Assembly: GCF_018417535.1 (NCBI RefSeq)
Contig: NZ_CP070978.1
Coordinates: forward strand, 1,984,001 to 2,048,000
From: Burkholderia pyrrocinia
GTDB taxonomy: Bacteria > Pseudomonadota > Gammaproteobacteria > Burkholderiales > Burkholderiaceae
Length of the DNA: 64,000 bases
Direction: 5' to 3'
Shown here one piece after another: positions 34,863 to 44,312 of this stretch. Both the position numbers and the translations under genes were made by a program. Position 1 is the first letter of the stretch, and each line of letters opens with the position of its first letter. The notes beneath the pieces were generated by a model. It saw nothing but the letters and a program-made list of their open reading frames with translations, was not told the origin of the DNA and ran no database searches.

Positions 34863-36137
34863 ATGCCTAACGATCACCGTCAACGGCGCCACACGCTGTG
34901 GCTGCTGTGCGCGCTGTCATTCATCCTCTACGTCGACCGCGTGAACCTCGCGACCGCGGCCGGCGCGATCAAGGCCGAACTCGGGCTGTCGAACACCGAA
35001 CTCGGTATCGCGTTCTCCGCGTTCGCGTATTCGTATGCAATCTGCCAGATCGGCGGCGGCTGGATCGCCGACCGGTTCGGCGCCCGCATCACGCTGATCG
35101 GCTGCGGGCTGATCTGGGTCGTGTCGACCTTCACGACCGGGCTCGTGCACAGTCTCACGCTCCTGTTCGCCGCGCGCCTGCTGCTCGGCATCGGCGAAGG
35201 CGCGACGCTGCCCGCCCAGGCCCGCGCGATCACGCACTGGTTCCCGCGCGAGCGGCGCGGCGTCGTGCAGGGCTTCACGCATTCGTTCTCGCGGCTCGGC
35301 AACGCGGTCACGCCGCCGATCGTCGCCGCGCTGATGACGTGGCTGTCGTGGCGCGCCGCGTTCTTCGTGATCGGCGCGGTGACGCTGGTGTGGCTCGCGT
35401 GGTGGATCGTCGGCTTCCGCGAGCACCCGCTCGGCGACGACGACGGCCGCGCGCGCGGCGCCGCCCGGCCCGTGCCGCCGGCCGGGCCCACGCCGTGGGG
35501 CCCGCTGTTCCGCCGGATGGCGCCGACCATCTTCGTCTATTTCTGCTACGGCTGGACCGCGTGGCTGTTCTTCACGTGGCTGCCGACGTTCTTCCTGAAC
35601 GGCCAGGGCCTGAACCTGAAATCGACCGCGCTGTTCGCCTCCGGCGTGTTCTTCGCGGGCGTCGTCGGCGACACGCTCGGCGGCTGGCTCTGCGACCGGA
35701 TCTACCGGAAGACCGGCAACCTCGCGCTGTCGCGCCAGAGCGTGATCGTGACGAGCTTCGCCGGCGCGCTCGTCTGCCTGCTGCCGCTCGCGTTCGTGCA
35801 TTCCACGGCCGGCATTGCGCTGTGCCTGTCGGGGTCGTTCCTTTGCCTCGAACTGACGATCGGGCCGATCTGGGCCGTGCCGAGCGACATCGCACCAACC
35901 CATGCCGGCATCGCCAGCGGGATGATGAACGCCGGTTCCGCGATCTCGGGGATCCTGTCGCCGATCCTGTTCGGTTATCTGGTCGACCACACCGGCAGCT
36001 GGACGGTGCCGTTCATCGGGTCGGTCGCGATGCTGCTGATCGGCATCGTCGCCGCGCTGCGGATTCGTCCGGATCGCACGCTGTCGGAATCGATGCCGTC
36101 GCTTGCCGATGCGCCAGCCGCGCCGTCGGCGCGCTGA
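34863..36137 (+). CDS. MFS transporter, anion:cation symporter (ACS) type
   Basis: The 424-residue protein has twelve predicted membrane segments. ACS-family marks are FILYVDRVNLATAA in helix 1, GGWIADRFGAR after helix 2, and GIGEGATLPAQARAI in helix 4. This group transports sugar acids such as glucarate, galactonate and hexuronates, or phthalate-like anions. The ATG at 34863 is preferred, with GGAG upstream and the first helix close behind. The closest catabolic genes are the sugar-acid operon 1.3 kb downstream, which also carries its own ACS carrier. Confidence 0.85.
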   Translation: MPNDHRQRRHTLWLLCALSFILYVDRVNLATAAGAIKAELGLSNTELGIAFSAFAYSYAICQIGGGWIADRFGARITLIGCGLIWVVSTFTTGLVHSLTLLFAARLLLGIGEGATLPAQARAITHWFPRERRGVVQGFTHSFSRLGNAVTPPIVAALMTWLSWRAAFFVIGAVTLVWLAWWIVGFREHPLGDDDGRARGAARPVPPAGPTPWGPLFRRMAPTIFVYFCYGWTAWLFFTWLPTFFLNGQGLNLKSTALFASGVFFAGVVGDTLGGWLCDRIYRKTGNLALSRQSVIVTSFAGALVCLLPLAFVHSTAGIALCLSGSFLCLELTIGPIWAVPSDIAPTHAGIASGMMNAGSAISGILSPILFGYLVDHTGSWTVPFIGSVAMLLIGIVAALRIRPDRTLSESMPSLADAPAAPSAR

Positions 36138-36160
36138 AGCGGCCCACAGCCGTGGCGGCC

Positions 36161-36268
36161 GTTTCGCTCGTTTCGCTCGTTTCGCTCGTTTCGCTCGTTT
36201 CGCTCGTTTCGCTCGTTTCGCTCGTTTCGCCCGTTTCGCCCGTTTCGCCCGTTTCGCCCGTTTCGCCA
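36161..36268 (+). repeat. Tandem repeat of 9 bp, 12 units
   Basis: Seven copies of GTTTCGCTC are followed by four of GTTTCGCCC and one ending GCCA, in perfect register. The tract begins 23 bp after the MFS stop. Unit length is a multiple of three, so it stays open in several frames, but no gene appears to use it. It is a candidate variable-number repeat. Confidence 0.9.
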
Positions 36269-36332
36269 TCACGCATCGTGCCGTTTCGCGATGCGTGATC
36301 GGCAAATCCGGCATACCCGACCAACCCTCCCT

Positions 36333-37277
36333 TCAATCGCCGTCGTCCTGAACGCCCTCCCGGTGAAACAGCGCGAGAAACTGCTGCGCGGGGATGCTGA
36401 GCGGCCGGTCGCGCCGCACGATGCTGCCGTACGACGGCAGCTTCTGCTCGAGCGCGTAGTCGATGATCGCGACGAGCCCGTGCTCCGCGTTGCGCTGCGC
36501 GACCGTCAGCGGAATCACGCCGAGCATCGTCGACCGGTCGACGAGGTTCATCGTCGTCAGGATCGAGCCCGTTTCGACCAGCCCGCGCGGCATCGGCTGG
36601 TGACGCGCATGAAACTCGCGCTCGACGACCTCGCGCGCCGGGCTGCCGGCCGGCTGCAGGATCCACGTGTAGTCGAGCAGCGCGTCGAATTCGACCGGCC
36701 CGGCGCCCGCGAGCGGATGGTCGCGGCCCGCGATGATCGCGAGCGCCTCGTCGTCGACCACGCGGAAGTCGCAATCGGTGCCCACGTTGCGGCCGATCAC
36801 CACTTCGAGCACGCCTTCGCGAAGCTGCGGCATCAGCCGGTCGCTCGTGTCCACCGCGATATCGATCGCAAGCAGCGGATAACGCGCCTTCAATTGCACC
36901 AGCGCCTCGGTGAGCCGCCCCGGCGACGCCGCCATGATGCTGCCGATCGCCAGCCGCCCCGCGCTGCCGAGCTGCAGTTCGCCGAGCTCGCGGTTCAGCG
37001 CCTCCATGCTGCCGCGGATCCCGCGGAAATAACCGAGCACGCGCTCGCCGGCCGGATTCAGCACGAGCCCGCGCCCGACGCGATCGAACAGCCGCTGGCC
37101 GAGCGCGCTCTCCAGTTCGGCCAGCATCTTCGTCGCGGCCGGCTGCGTGAGGCCCATCTGCCCGGCCGCCGCGCGCAGCGTCGAGCATTCGTCGACGGCA
37201 AGCAACAGCGCGATCTGCCGCATGCGTAGCCGGTTCAGCAACTGCGGGGTCGAGTCTCGTCTGTCGATCGAGCCCAT
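36333..37277 (-). CDS. LysR-family regulator of the sugar-acid operon
   Basis: The 314-residue protein has the helix-turn-helix RMRQIALLLAVDECSTLRAA, AGQMGLTQPAATKMLAELE and a LysR effector domain of the GalR/CbnR-like group often linked to sugar-acid operons. It is divergent from the pdxA2-like gene with a 169-bp AT-richer gap (GATTCATCAAGAGTTTTCAA), the expected shared control region. It probably activates the operon in response to the sugar acid or lactone (inference). Confidence 0.9.
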   Translation of the reverse strand: MGSIDRRDSTPQLLNRLRMRQIALLLAVDECSTLRAAAGQMGLTQPAATKMLAELESALGQRLFDRVGRGLVLNPAGERVLGYFRGIRGSMEALNRELGELQLGSAGRLAIGSIMAASPGRLTEALVQLKARYPLLAIDIAVDTSDRLMPQLREGVLEVVIGRNVGTDCDFRVVDDEALAIIAGRDHPLAGAGPVEFDALLDYTWILQPAGSPAREVVEREFHARHQPMPRGLVETGSILTTMNLVDRSTMLGVIPLTVAQRNAEHGLVAIIDYALEQKLPSYGSIVRRDRPLSIPAQQFLALFHREGVQDDGD

Positions 37278-37446
37278 TTTTGATTACTCCAGGTTATCGA
37301 TTCATCAAGAGTTTTCAATTTACCGACTCATTCCGTCTACCTAGCATGAACCCCATGACACGAACGGCCATGCGCCGCCACCGGAGACACAGCATGAACA
37401 CGAAACCGACCGCCGCCCGACGCGCAGCCCGCCACGGAGACGCCGC

Positions 37447-38493
37447 ATGACGACCGCCGCCACCCTGCCCGTCGTCGCGCTGACGCTCGGCGACCCCGCC
37501 GGCATCGGCGCCGAACTGATCGCGAAACTGCTCGCGCGGCCCGACGCGACGGCTCACGCGAATCTCGTGCTGATCGGCGACCGCTGGCTGTGGGAAGCCG
37601 GCCAGCGCGTCGCCGGCGTGCAGGTCGACGTCGAACCCGTCGCATCGCTGGCCGCGGTGCGCGGCCGGCCGTCGGCCGCGCGCGCCGCGTTCGTCGAAGT
37701 CGATACGGTCGCGCCCGCGCAGGTCGCGGTCGGCCAGGCCGGCGCGGCCGGCGGCCGTTCCGTGCTGAACGTGCTGAACTCATGCATGGACGCCGCGCTC
37801 GCCGGCGACATCGACGCGATCTGCTTCGCGCCGCTGAACAAGTACGCGATGAAGCTCGGTGGCCTGCAGCACGAAGACGAACTCCATCACTTTGCCGAAT
37901 ACCTCGGCGTGACCGGCTATTTCTGCGAATTCAACACGCTCGGCGAACTGTGGACCGCGCGTATCTCGTCGCATATCCCGCTGAAGAATGCGGCGGCCCA
38001 ACTGAGCATCGAGCGGATCGAACAGGCATCCGAACTGATCTACCGGTCGCTGCTCGCGAACGGCGTCGCCACGCCGAAGGTCGCGATCGCCGCGTTCAAT
38101 CCGCACGGCGGCGACGGCGGCAGTTGCGGCCGCGAGGAAGTCGACATCATCGAGCCAGCGGTGCGCAAGCTGCAGTCACGCGACTGGCCGACCGATGCGC
38201 CGTTCCACGGCCCGTTCCCCGCCGACACGATCTTCCTGAAGGCGCAGGCCGGCGACTACCAGGCGATCGTCACGATGTACCACGACCAGGGGCAGATCGC
38301 GATCAAGCTGCTCGGCTTCTCGCGCGGCGTGACCGTGCAGGGCGGGCTGCCGGTGCCGATCACGACACCCGCGCACGGCACCGCGTACGACATCGCGGGC
38401 CGCGGCACGGCCGACGTCGGCGCCACCTGGCAGGCGCTGCAGATCGCGTGCCGGATGGGCGCCGCGCGCCGCACTCCCGCCGTTCCGGCGTGA
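37447..38493 (+). CDS. PdxA-family phosphate-sugar-acid dehydrogenase (PdxA2-like)
   Basis: The 348-residue product is a homologue of 4-hydroxythreonine-4-phosphate dehydrogenase. It has [13 protein letters not shown] at the start, [26 protein letters not shown], and the metal/active-site [14 protein letters not shown] and [13 protein letters not shown]. The canonical first metal motif is altered to [15 protein letters not shown]. Paralogues called PdxA2 oxidise 4-phospho-D-threonate or erythronate, usually beside a DUF1537 kinase. No such kinase is present here. First gene of the sugar-acid operon. Confidence 0.85.
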   Translation: MTTAATLPVVALTLGDPAGIGAELIAKLLARPDATAHANLVLIGDRWLWEAGQRVAGVQVDVEPVASLAAVRGRPSAARAAFVEVDTVAPAQVAVGQAGAAGGRSVLNVLNSCMDAALAGDIDAICFAPLNKYAMKLGGLQHEDELHHFAEYLGVTGYFCEFNTLGELWTARISSHIPLKNAAAQLSIERIEQASELIYRSLLANGVATPKVAIAAFNPHGGDGGSCGREEVDIIEPAVRKLQSRDWPTDAPFHGPFPADTIFLKAQAGDYQAIVTMYHDQGQIAIKLLGFSRGVTVQGGLPVPITTPAHGTAYDIAGRGTADVGATWQALQIACRMGAARRTPAVPA

Positions 38494-38552
38494 CGGCCGC
38501 GCCGGCCGCCCGCCTTTCACACACGACAACATCGATTCTCGGAGACACCACC

Positions 38553-39725
38553 ATGAAAATCCGGTCCGTGCGCGCACGCGTATTCCAGTGGAAAGGAAAG
38601 ACCGTCCCGCCGCAGGGCAACTTCTGCTCGAACGCGATGGATTTGCTGTACGCGCCGCAGGAAACGATGAGCACGTTCCGCTTCCATGCGTGGACGGTCG
38701 TCGAAGTCGAGACCGACGACGGCATCGTCGGCCTCGGCAACGTCGCGCTCGCGCCGCACGTCGCGAAAGTCATCATCGACCAGTACCTCGCGCCGCTCGT
38801 GATCGGCCAGGACCCGTGGGACTACGAATACCTGAACCAGCGGATGTATCGCGCAACCCACGCGTGGGGCCGCAAGGGCATCGGCATGGCGGCGATCTCG
38901 GCGGTCGACATCGCGATCTGGGACATCCTCGGCAAGAGCGTCGGCAAGCCGGTGTTCAAGCTGCTCGGCGGCCGCACCAAGGAAAAGATCCCCTGCTACT
39001 ACTCGAAGCTCTACCGTACCGACCTGAGGGAAATGCAGGACGAGGCGCAGCGCTATCTGAAGGAGGGCTTCCGCGCGTTCAAGATGCGCTTCGGCTACGG
39101 GCCCGCGCACGGGCAACAGGGGGTGGTCGAGAACCTGAAGTCGGTCGCGGCGATCCGCGAGGTGATCGGCTACGACAACGACCTGATGCTCGAGTGCTAC
39201 ATGGGCTGGAATCTCGAGTACGCGAAGCGCATCCTGCCGAAGCTCGAGAAATACCAGCCGCGCTGGCTCGAGGAACCGGTGATCGCCGACGACATCGACG
39301 GCTACGCGGAGCTGAACCAGCTGACACGCATTCCGATCTCCGGCGGCGAACACGAGTTCTCGCTGTACGGCTTCAAGCAGTTGCTCGACCGCAAGGCCGT
39401 GTCGGTTGTCCAGTACGACACGAACCGCGTCGGCGGGATCACGATGGCGCACAAGATCAACGCGCTGTGCGAGGCGTACAGCGTGCCGGTGATTCCGCAT
39501 GCGGGCCAGATGCACAACTATCACCTGACGATGAGCACGCTCGCGTCGCCGATGAGCGAATACTTCCCGATGTTCGACGTCGAGGTCGGCAACGAACTGT
39601 TCTATTACATCTTCGACGGCGAGCCGGTGGCCGAGAACGGCTTCCTGCAACTGCGCGACGACGTGCCGGGCCTCGGCCTCACGCTGAAGACCGAATTCCT
39701 CGACCAGTTCGACATCGTGGAATGA
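38553..39725 (+). CDS. Enolase-superfamily acid-sugar dehydratase (mandelate racemase group)
   Basis: The 390-residue enzyme has an N-terminal capping domain and a C-terminal barrel. It has the Lys-x-Arg motif FKMRFGYG, metal-ligand carboxylates in LECYMGW, WLEEPV and SGGEHEF, and a catalytic histidine in [12 protein letters not shown]. The pattern is closest to L-rhamnonate dehydratase-like enzymes, which turn an aldonic acid into a 2-keto-3-deoxy acid. The ATG at 38553 follows GGAGAC. The exact sugar acid is not readable from sequence. Confidence 0.85.
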   Translation: MKIRSVRARVFQWKGKTVPPQGNFCSNAMDLLYAPQETMSTFRFHAWTVVEVETDDGIVGLGNVALAPHVAKVIIDQYLAPLVIGQDPWDYEYLNQRMYRATHAWGRKGIGMAAISAVDIAIWDILGKSVGKPVFKLLGGRTKEKIPCYYSKLYRTDLREMQDEAQRYLKEGFRAFKMRFGYGPAHGQQGVVENLKSVAAIREVIGYDNDLMLECYMGWNLEYAKRILPKLEKYQPRWLEEPVIADDIDGYAELNQLTRIPISGGEHEFSLYGFKQLLDRKAVSVVQYDTNRVGGITMAHKINALCEAYSVPVIPHAGQMHNYHLTMSTLASPMSEYFPMFDVEVGNELFYYIFDGEPVAENGFLQLRDDVPGLGLTLKTEFLDQFDIVE

Positions 39726-39733
39726 GGACGACC

Positions 39734-40651
39734 ATGAACGCACGCTACCAGGGCGTCTTTCCGGTCGCGCCGACGATCTTCGACGCGCACGGCGCGCTCG
39801 ATCTCGACGGCCAGCGCCGCTGCATCGACTTCATGATCGATGCCGGTTCGCAGGGCCTCTGCATCCACGCAAACTACTCCGAGCAGTTCGCGCTCGGCGA
39901 CGACGAACGCGAACTGATCACGCGCACCACGCTCGAGCACGTCGCGGGCCGCGTGCCGGTGATCGTCACGACGTCGCACTTCAGCGCGCGGATCTGCGCG
40001 GAACGCAACCGGCACGCGCAGGCGCTCGGCGCGGCGATGGTGATGGTGATGCCGCCGTACCACGGCGCGACGTTTCGCGTGCCGGAGGCATCGATCCGCG
40101 CGTTCTTCCGCGAGGTAAGCGACGGCCTCGACATCCCGCTGATGATCCAGGACGCGCCCGCAAGCGGCGTCGCGTTGTCCGCGTCGTTGCTCGCGACGCT
40201 CGCGCGCGAGATCGATGCCGTGTCGTACTTCAAGATCGAGACGGCCGGCGCCGCGTCGAAGCTGCGCGAGCTGATCGCGCTCGGCGGCGACGCGATCGAG
40301 GGGCCGTGGGACGGCGAGGAAGGCATCACGCTGCTTGCCGATCTCGATGCCGGCGCGACCGGCGCGATGACGGGCGGAGGCTATCCGGACGGAATTCGCC
40401 GGATCACCGACGCGTATTTCGCCGGGCGCCGCGATGAAGCGTGCGAGCAGTACGCGCGCTGGCTGCCGCTGATCAACTACGAGAACCGCCAGTCGGGCTT
40501 CCTGACCGCGAAGGCGCTGATGCTGGAAGGCGGGGTGATCGCGTGCGACCGGCCGCGCGCACCGTGGCCGGAATTGCATCCGCAGGTGCGTGCCGGGTTG
40601 CTCGACGTCGCGCGGAGACTCGATCCGCTCGTGCTGCGCTGGGGGCATTAA
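39734..40651 (+). CDS. DapA-family (class I) aldolase/dehydratase
   Basis: The 305-residue barrel enzyme belongs to the dihydrodipicolinate synthase family. The Schiff-base lysine is visible in VSYFKIETAG, and the N-terminal strand reads FPVAPTIFDAHGALDL. The usual Y-N-x-P motif is replaced by QDAPASG, so it is not lysine biosynthesis. It would cleave or dehydrate the 2-keto-3-deoxy acid made by the preceding dehydratase. It starts 9 bp after that gene. Confidence 0.85.
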   Translation: MNARYQGVFPVAPTIFDAHGALDLDGQRRCIDFMIDAGSQGLCIHANYSEQFALGDDERELITRTTLEHVAGRVPVIVTTSHFSARICAERNRHAQALGAAMVMVMPPYHGATFRVPEASIRAFFREVSDGLDIPLMIQDAPASGVALSASLLATLAREIDAVSYFKIETAGAASKLRELIALGGDAIEGPWDGEEGITLLADLDAGATGAMTGGGYPDGIRRITDAYFAGRRDEACEQYARWLPLINYENRQSGFLTAKALMLEGGVIACDRPRAPWPELHPQVRAGLLDVARRLDPLVLRWGH

Positions 40652-40847
40652 ACGTTCGGGCGCATGCGGTGTGCGCTTCACGGCTCCGGCCCGCGGGGCG
40701 CACGCCGCGCGGCCGGACAGACGTTCGCGCCGATGGGGAATGCGTACATGCGTTGCGCATCGGCGGTTAACCCCGTGCGGATTCGTCACGGCGTGACAGC
40801 GGTCCATCAGAAGATCGCTGCTGCAGATCAACAATATTGGAGACATC

Positions 40848-42140
40848 ATGAATTCGTTGACCCCGGCCACCCCGGCATACGAAGCCGGCGAAGCCATTCC
40901 GCGCCGCCGCTGGCTGCGCGTGATTCCGCCGCTGCTGCTCGCCTGCATCATTTCCTACATGGACCGCGTGAACATCGCGTTCGCGATGCCCGGCGGGATG
41001 AACGCCGAGCTCGGCATGGACGCGACGATGGCCGGTCTCGCCGGCGGCATCTTCTTCTTCGGCTACCTGTTCCTGCAGATTCCCGGCGGCCGGCGCGCGG
41101 CGCTCGGCAGCGGCAAGAAATTCATCGCGTGGTCGCTCGTGAGCTGGGCCGTGCTGTCGGTGCTGACCGGGCTCGTCACGCACACCTGGCAGTTGCTGGC
41201 GCTGCGCTTCCTGCTCGGGGTGGCCGAGGGCGGCATGCTGCCCGTCGTGCTCACGATGGTCAGCCACTGGTTCCCCGACCGCGAACGCGGCCGCGCGAAT
41301 GCGATGGTCATCATGTTCGTGCCGCTCGCCGGCATGATCACCGCGCCGCTGTCCGGCTTCATCCTCGCCGCGTACGACTGGCGTCACCTGTTCTTCAGCG
41401 CGGGCGCGCTGTCGCTGCTGTGCCTGGTCGCGTGGCTGCTGTTCGCCGACGACGGCCCGGAAACCGCGCGCTGGGTGTCGCCGCGCGAGAAGGCGTACAT
41501 CCTCGATGCGCTGCGCGACGAGCAGGAACGCAAGCGCGCGGCCGGCACGCCGGCCGCCGCATCATTCGGCGAGATACTGCGCAACCCGACGATCTGGCTG
41601 CTCATCGCGATCAACTTCTGCTATCAGGTCGGCATCTACGGCTATACGATGTGGTTGCCGACTCTGCTGAAAAACCTCACGCACGGCGGGATGGGAAAGG
41701 TCGGCCTGCTCGCGATGCTGCCGTATGTCGCGATGGTGATCGGGATGTTCGTCACGTCGTATTTGTCTGACCGAACCGGCAAGCGACGCCTGTTCGTGCT
41801 GCTGCCGCTCGTCGGCTTCGCCGCGTGCCTCGCGCTGTCGGTGCTCACGCACGCGTCGATGGCCGTGTCGTTCACGTTCCTGATCGGCTGCGGCTTCTTC
41901 CTGCAGGCGGCCGCCGGCGTGTTCTGGGCGATTCCGCCGAAGCTCTGCAGCGTCGAGACGGCCGGCAGCGCGCGCGGCCTGATCAATGCACTCGGCAATC
42001 TTGGCGGGTTTTGCGGGCCGTATGCGGTCGGCGTGCTGACCCAGCACGTGAGCTCGGCGGCCGGCGTGTACAGCCTGGCAGTTACGCTCGCGGTGGCCGG
42101 CCTGCTTGCGCTGACGCTGCCGAAGCGCTGCGAGGACTAA
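40848..42140 (+). CDS. MFS transporter, ACS family
   Basis: The 430-residue, twelve-helix protein has CIISYMDRVNIAFAMPG in helix 1, the helix-2/3 GGRRAALGSGKKF loop, and LLGVAEGGMLPVVLTM in helix 4, all typical of ACS carboxylate carriers. It lies inside the sugar-acid operon after a 196-bp gap, so it likely imports the operon substrate (inference). It is distinct in sequence from the carrier encoded at 34863. Confidence 0.88.
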   Translation: MNSLTPATPAYEAGEAIPRRRWLRVIPPLLLACIISYMDRVNIAFAMPGGMNAELGMDATMAGLAGGIFFFGYLFLQIPGGRRAALGSGKKFIAWSLVSWAVLSVLTGLVTHTWQLLALRFLLGVAEGGMLPVVLTMVSHWFPDRERGRANAMVIMFVPLAGMITAPLSGFILAAYDWRHLFFSAGALSLLCLVAWLLFADDGPETARWVSPREKAYILDALRDEQERKRAAGTPAAASFGEILRNPTIWLLIAINFCYQVGIYGYTMWLPTLLKNLTHGGMGKVGLLAMLPYVAMVIGMFVTSYLSDRTGKRRLFVLLPLVGFAACLALSVLTHASMAVSFTFLIGCGFFLQAAAGVFWAIPPKLCSVETAGSARGLINALGNLGGFCGPYAVGVLTQHVSSAAGVYSLAVTLAVAGLLALTLPKRCED

Positions 42141-42227
42141 GACGCGGCCTCGCGAACGCAACGAGCCCATATTTGCCGCAGCGCGATGCACGTGCCGCGG
42201 CAACCAATCGAAGGACGGAGATTCACG

Positions 42228-43175
42228 ATGAACGACATCCTGCTGCTGGTGCAGAAATGCGCCCATACCTTCAGTTTCTACGACCTCGACACGAAAGCCG
42301 CGCTCAAGCACATCGTGCTGCCGAACTTCCCGCACGAGTTCACCGTCGACGCGAACGACCGCTACGCGTACGTCGGCATCTTCGGGATCGAGACCGCGTG
42401 GTCGCTCGGCCATGAAGGCGACCACCGGATCGCCGAGATCGACCTCGTCGAGCGCACGCACACGCGCATGCTCGACCTGTGGCCGTACTACCGGCCGCAC
42501 GGCATGGCGAGCGACCGCGACGGCCGGCTGTACGCGATGAGCGAGGCGCACGACATGCTGCTCGTGTTCGACGAGCCGACCCGGCAGCCCGTGCCGAACA
42601 TGGCCGTGCCGTCCGGCGGCGTGAAGACGCACCTCGTGACGCTCACGCGCGATGCGAGCCGCGCGTACGGCGTGCACCTGCTGTCGAACACGGTCACGCA
42701 ATTCCATCCGCGCGACGCGACGGTCGCGCCGCGCGCGGTGATGCCCGGCCCGCGCCCCGAAGGCAACGCGCTGTCGGCCGACGAGCGCACGCTGTTCGTC
42801 GCAAATCGCGGCGACGACACGCTGGTCGAGATCGACACGGAGACGATGACCTGCGGGCGCCGCGTGAAGACGCGCAGCGATCCGAACCGCATCTACCGGA
42901 CCAGCGCGCCGGACGGCCGCGACCTGCTGCTGCTGACCAATTCGGGCGAACGGTCGATCTCCGTGTTCGATGCACGCCAGCTCGAGGAAATCGAACGCAT
43001 CGCGCTGCCCGCGAACCCGACCGCGCTGTCGTTCCATCCGTCGCGGCGCGTCGCCTACGTGTCGTTCCAGGACGACTACGTGCGCGAACTCGATCTCGAT
43101 ACCTGGCGTTTCGTCGGTGCGTTGGCGACGCTGCGCGAGCCCGATGCGTCTTACGTGCTCGCGGGAGCACGCTGA
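42228..43175 (+). CDS. YncE/lactonase-like beta-propeller protein
   Basis: The 315-residue protein has repeated beta-propeller blades (EFTVDANDRYAYVGIFG, PEGNALSADERTLFVANRGD, PTALSFHPSRRVAYVSFQDD), as in YncE or 6-phosphogluconolactonase-type proteins. No signal peptide is present, so it is probably cytoplasmic. The ATG at 42228 has AAGGACGGAG upstream. Next to a COG3618-type lactonase it may act on a sugar lactone or be a binding/isomerase partner (inference). Confidence 0.75.
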   Translation: MNDILLLVQKCAHTFSFYDLDTKAALKHIVLPNFPHEFTVDANDRYAYVGIFGIETAWSLGHEGDHRIAEIDLVERTHTRMLDLWPYYRPHGMASDRDGRLYAMSEAHDMLLVFDEPTRQPVPNMAVPSGGVKTHLVTLTRDASRAYGVHLLSNTVTQFHPRDATVAPRAVMPGPRPEGNALSADERTLFVANRGDDTLVEIDTETMTCGRRVKTRSDPNRIYRTSAPDGRDLLLLTNSGERSISVFDARQLEEIERIALPANPTALSFHPSRRVAYVSFQDDYVRELDLDTWRFVGALATLREPDASYVLAGAR

Positions 43176-43176
43176 T

Positions 43177-44136
43177 ATGCACGACGGATTGCCGCCCGAC
43201 GGCATGCCGGACGCGCTCGTCGATGCGCATCACCACCTGTGGCGGCTCGATGCGGGCGCGCACTATCCGTGGCTGCAGACGCACTACGATCCGGCGCGCT
43301 TCATGTTCGGCGATTACGCGGCGCTGTGCCGCGATTTCGGCGTGGACGAATTCCGGCACGCGGCGCAACGCGCGCCGATCGTCGCCAGCGTGCACGTCGA
43401 GGCCGAACGCGCACGCGACGAAGCACTGGCGGAAACGCGCTGGCTGCACGAGGTTGCGGCGGCGCACGGGTTGCCGTCGGCAGTCGTCGCGTGGGTCGAC
43501 CTGCTGGCCGGCGATGCGGACGAACGGCTCGCCGAGCAGGCCGCGTGGCCGCGCGTGCGCGGCGTGCGCTTCAAGCCGCGCACCGCATCGTCGCCGGATG
43601 TGCCCGTCGACGGGCCCGGCACGCTGCGCGATCCGCGCTGGCCGGCCGCGCTGGAACGCGTCGCCGCGCACGGCCTGAGCTGGGATCTGCGCGTGCCGTT
43701 CTGGCATCTCGGCGACGCGGCCGCGCTGCTCGCCGATGCGCCCGAGGTCGACGTCGTGCTCGAACACGCCGGGCTGCCGTGGGATCGCTCGGACGCGGGG
43801 CTCGCGCGCTGGCGCCATGGCATGGAAGCGCTTGCGGCATCGCCGCGCGTGACCGTGAAGATCTCCGAACTCGGCCTGCGCGACGCCGTGTGGAACGACG
43901 CGGAGAACGCGCGGATCATCCGCGACACGATCGCGATCTTCGGCCGGGAACGCTGCATGTTCGCCAGCAACTTCCCGGTGGCCGGCCTGCGCGTGTCCTA
44001 TCCCGCGCTGCTGCGCACGTTCGCCCGCGCGATGGCAAGCCTCGACGACGCGGCGCGCCGCGCGATCTGGCATGACAACGCGGTGCGGGTGTACCGGATT
44101 GCGCTCGACGAGCCATCCCGGCCGGCTCGCGGATAA
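43177..44136 (+). CDS. Amidohydrolase, COG3618 sugar-lactonase type
   Basis: The 319-residue metal-dependent hydrolase has the N-terminal LVDAHHHLWRLD motif, followed by HYPWLQTHY, GVRFKP and VVLEHAGLPW. The end has RCMFASNFPV, where an Asn stands beside the usual Asp position. The family includes L-fucono- and L-rhamnono-lactonases and 2-pyrone-4,6-dicarboxylate lactonase. It begins one base after the propeller gene stop, so the two are tightly coupled. It would open the lactone to feed the dehydratase (inference). Confidence 0.82.
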   Translation: MHDGLPPDGMPDALVDAHHHLWRLDAGAHYPWLQTHYDPARFMFGDYAALCRDFGVDEFRHAAQRAPIVASVHVEAERARDEALAETRWLHEVAAAHGLPSAVVAWVDLLAGDADERLAEQAAWPRVRGVRFKPRTASSPDVPVDGPGTLRDPRWPAALERVAAHGLSWDLRVPFWHLGDAAALLADAPEVDVVLEHAGLPWDRSDAGLARWRHGMEALAASPRVTVKISELGLRDAVWNDAENARIIRDTIAIFGRERCMFASNFPVAGLRVSYPALLRTFARAMASLDDAARRAIWHDNAVRVYRIALDEPSRPARG

Positions 44137-44246
44137 CGCTGCTTTCCGCGCCTTTCCCCATCCCGTCGATCGGGTATCGCGCCCGGCGCGGCCATCGACC
44201 AAGTGGCAGCGCGGTCGCGTATTCGACCCTTCGCGCGTAATCGTGC

Positions 44247-44277
44247 TTGACCCGGCCCTTGGGGTCGCCTTTATGCT
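44247..44277 (+). promoter_or_regulatory. MerR-type promoter with 19-bp spacer
   Basis: TTGACC at 44247-44252 and TATGCT at 44272-44277 are separated by exactly 19 bp, the over-long spacing typical of MerR-controlled promoters. A dyad GACCC ... GGGTC (44249-44253 and 44262-44266) lies in the spacer. It points at the MerR-like gene 36 bp further on, implying autoregulation. Confidence 0.7.
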
Positions 44278-44312
44278 GACCGCAACGAATCGACAGCAGA
44301 GAGAGGTGACGG

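Noticed and set aside
36161..36268. CRISPR array
   Set aside because: Units are 9 bp with no spacers, so it is a simple tandem repeat.
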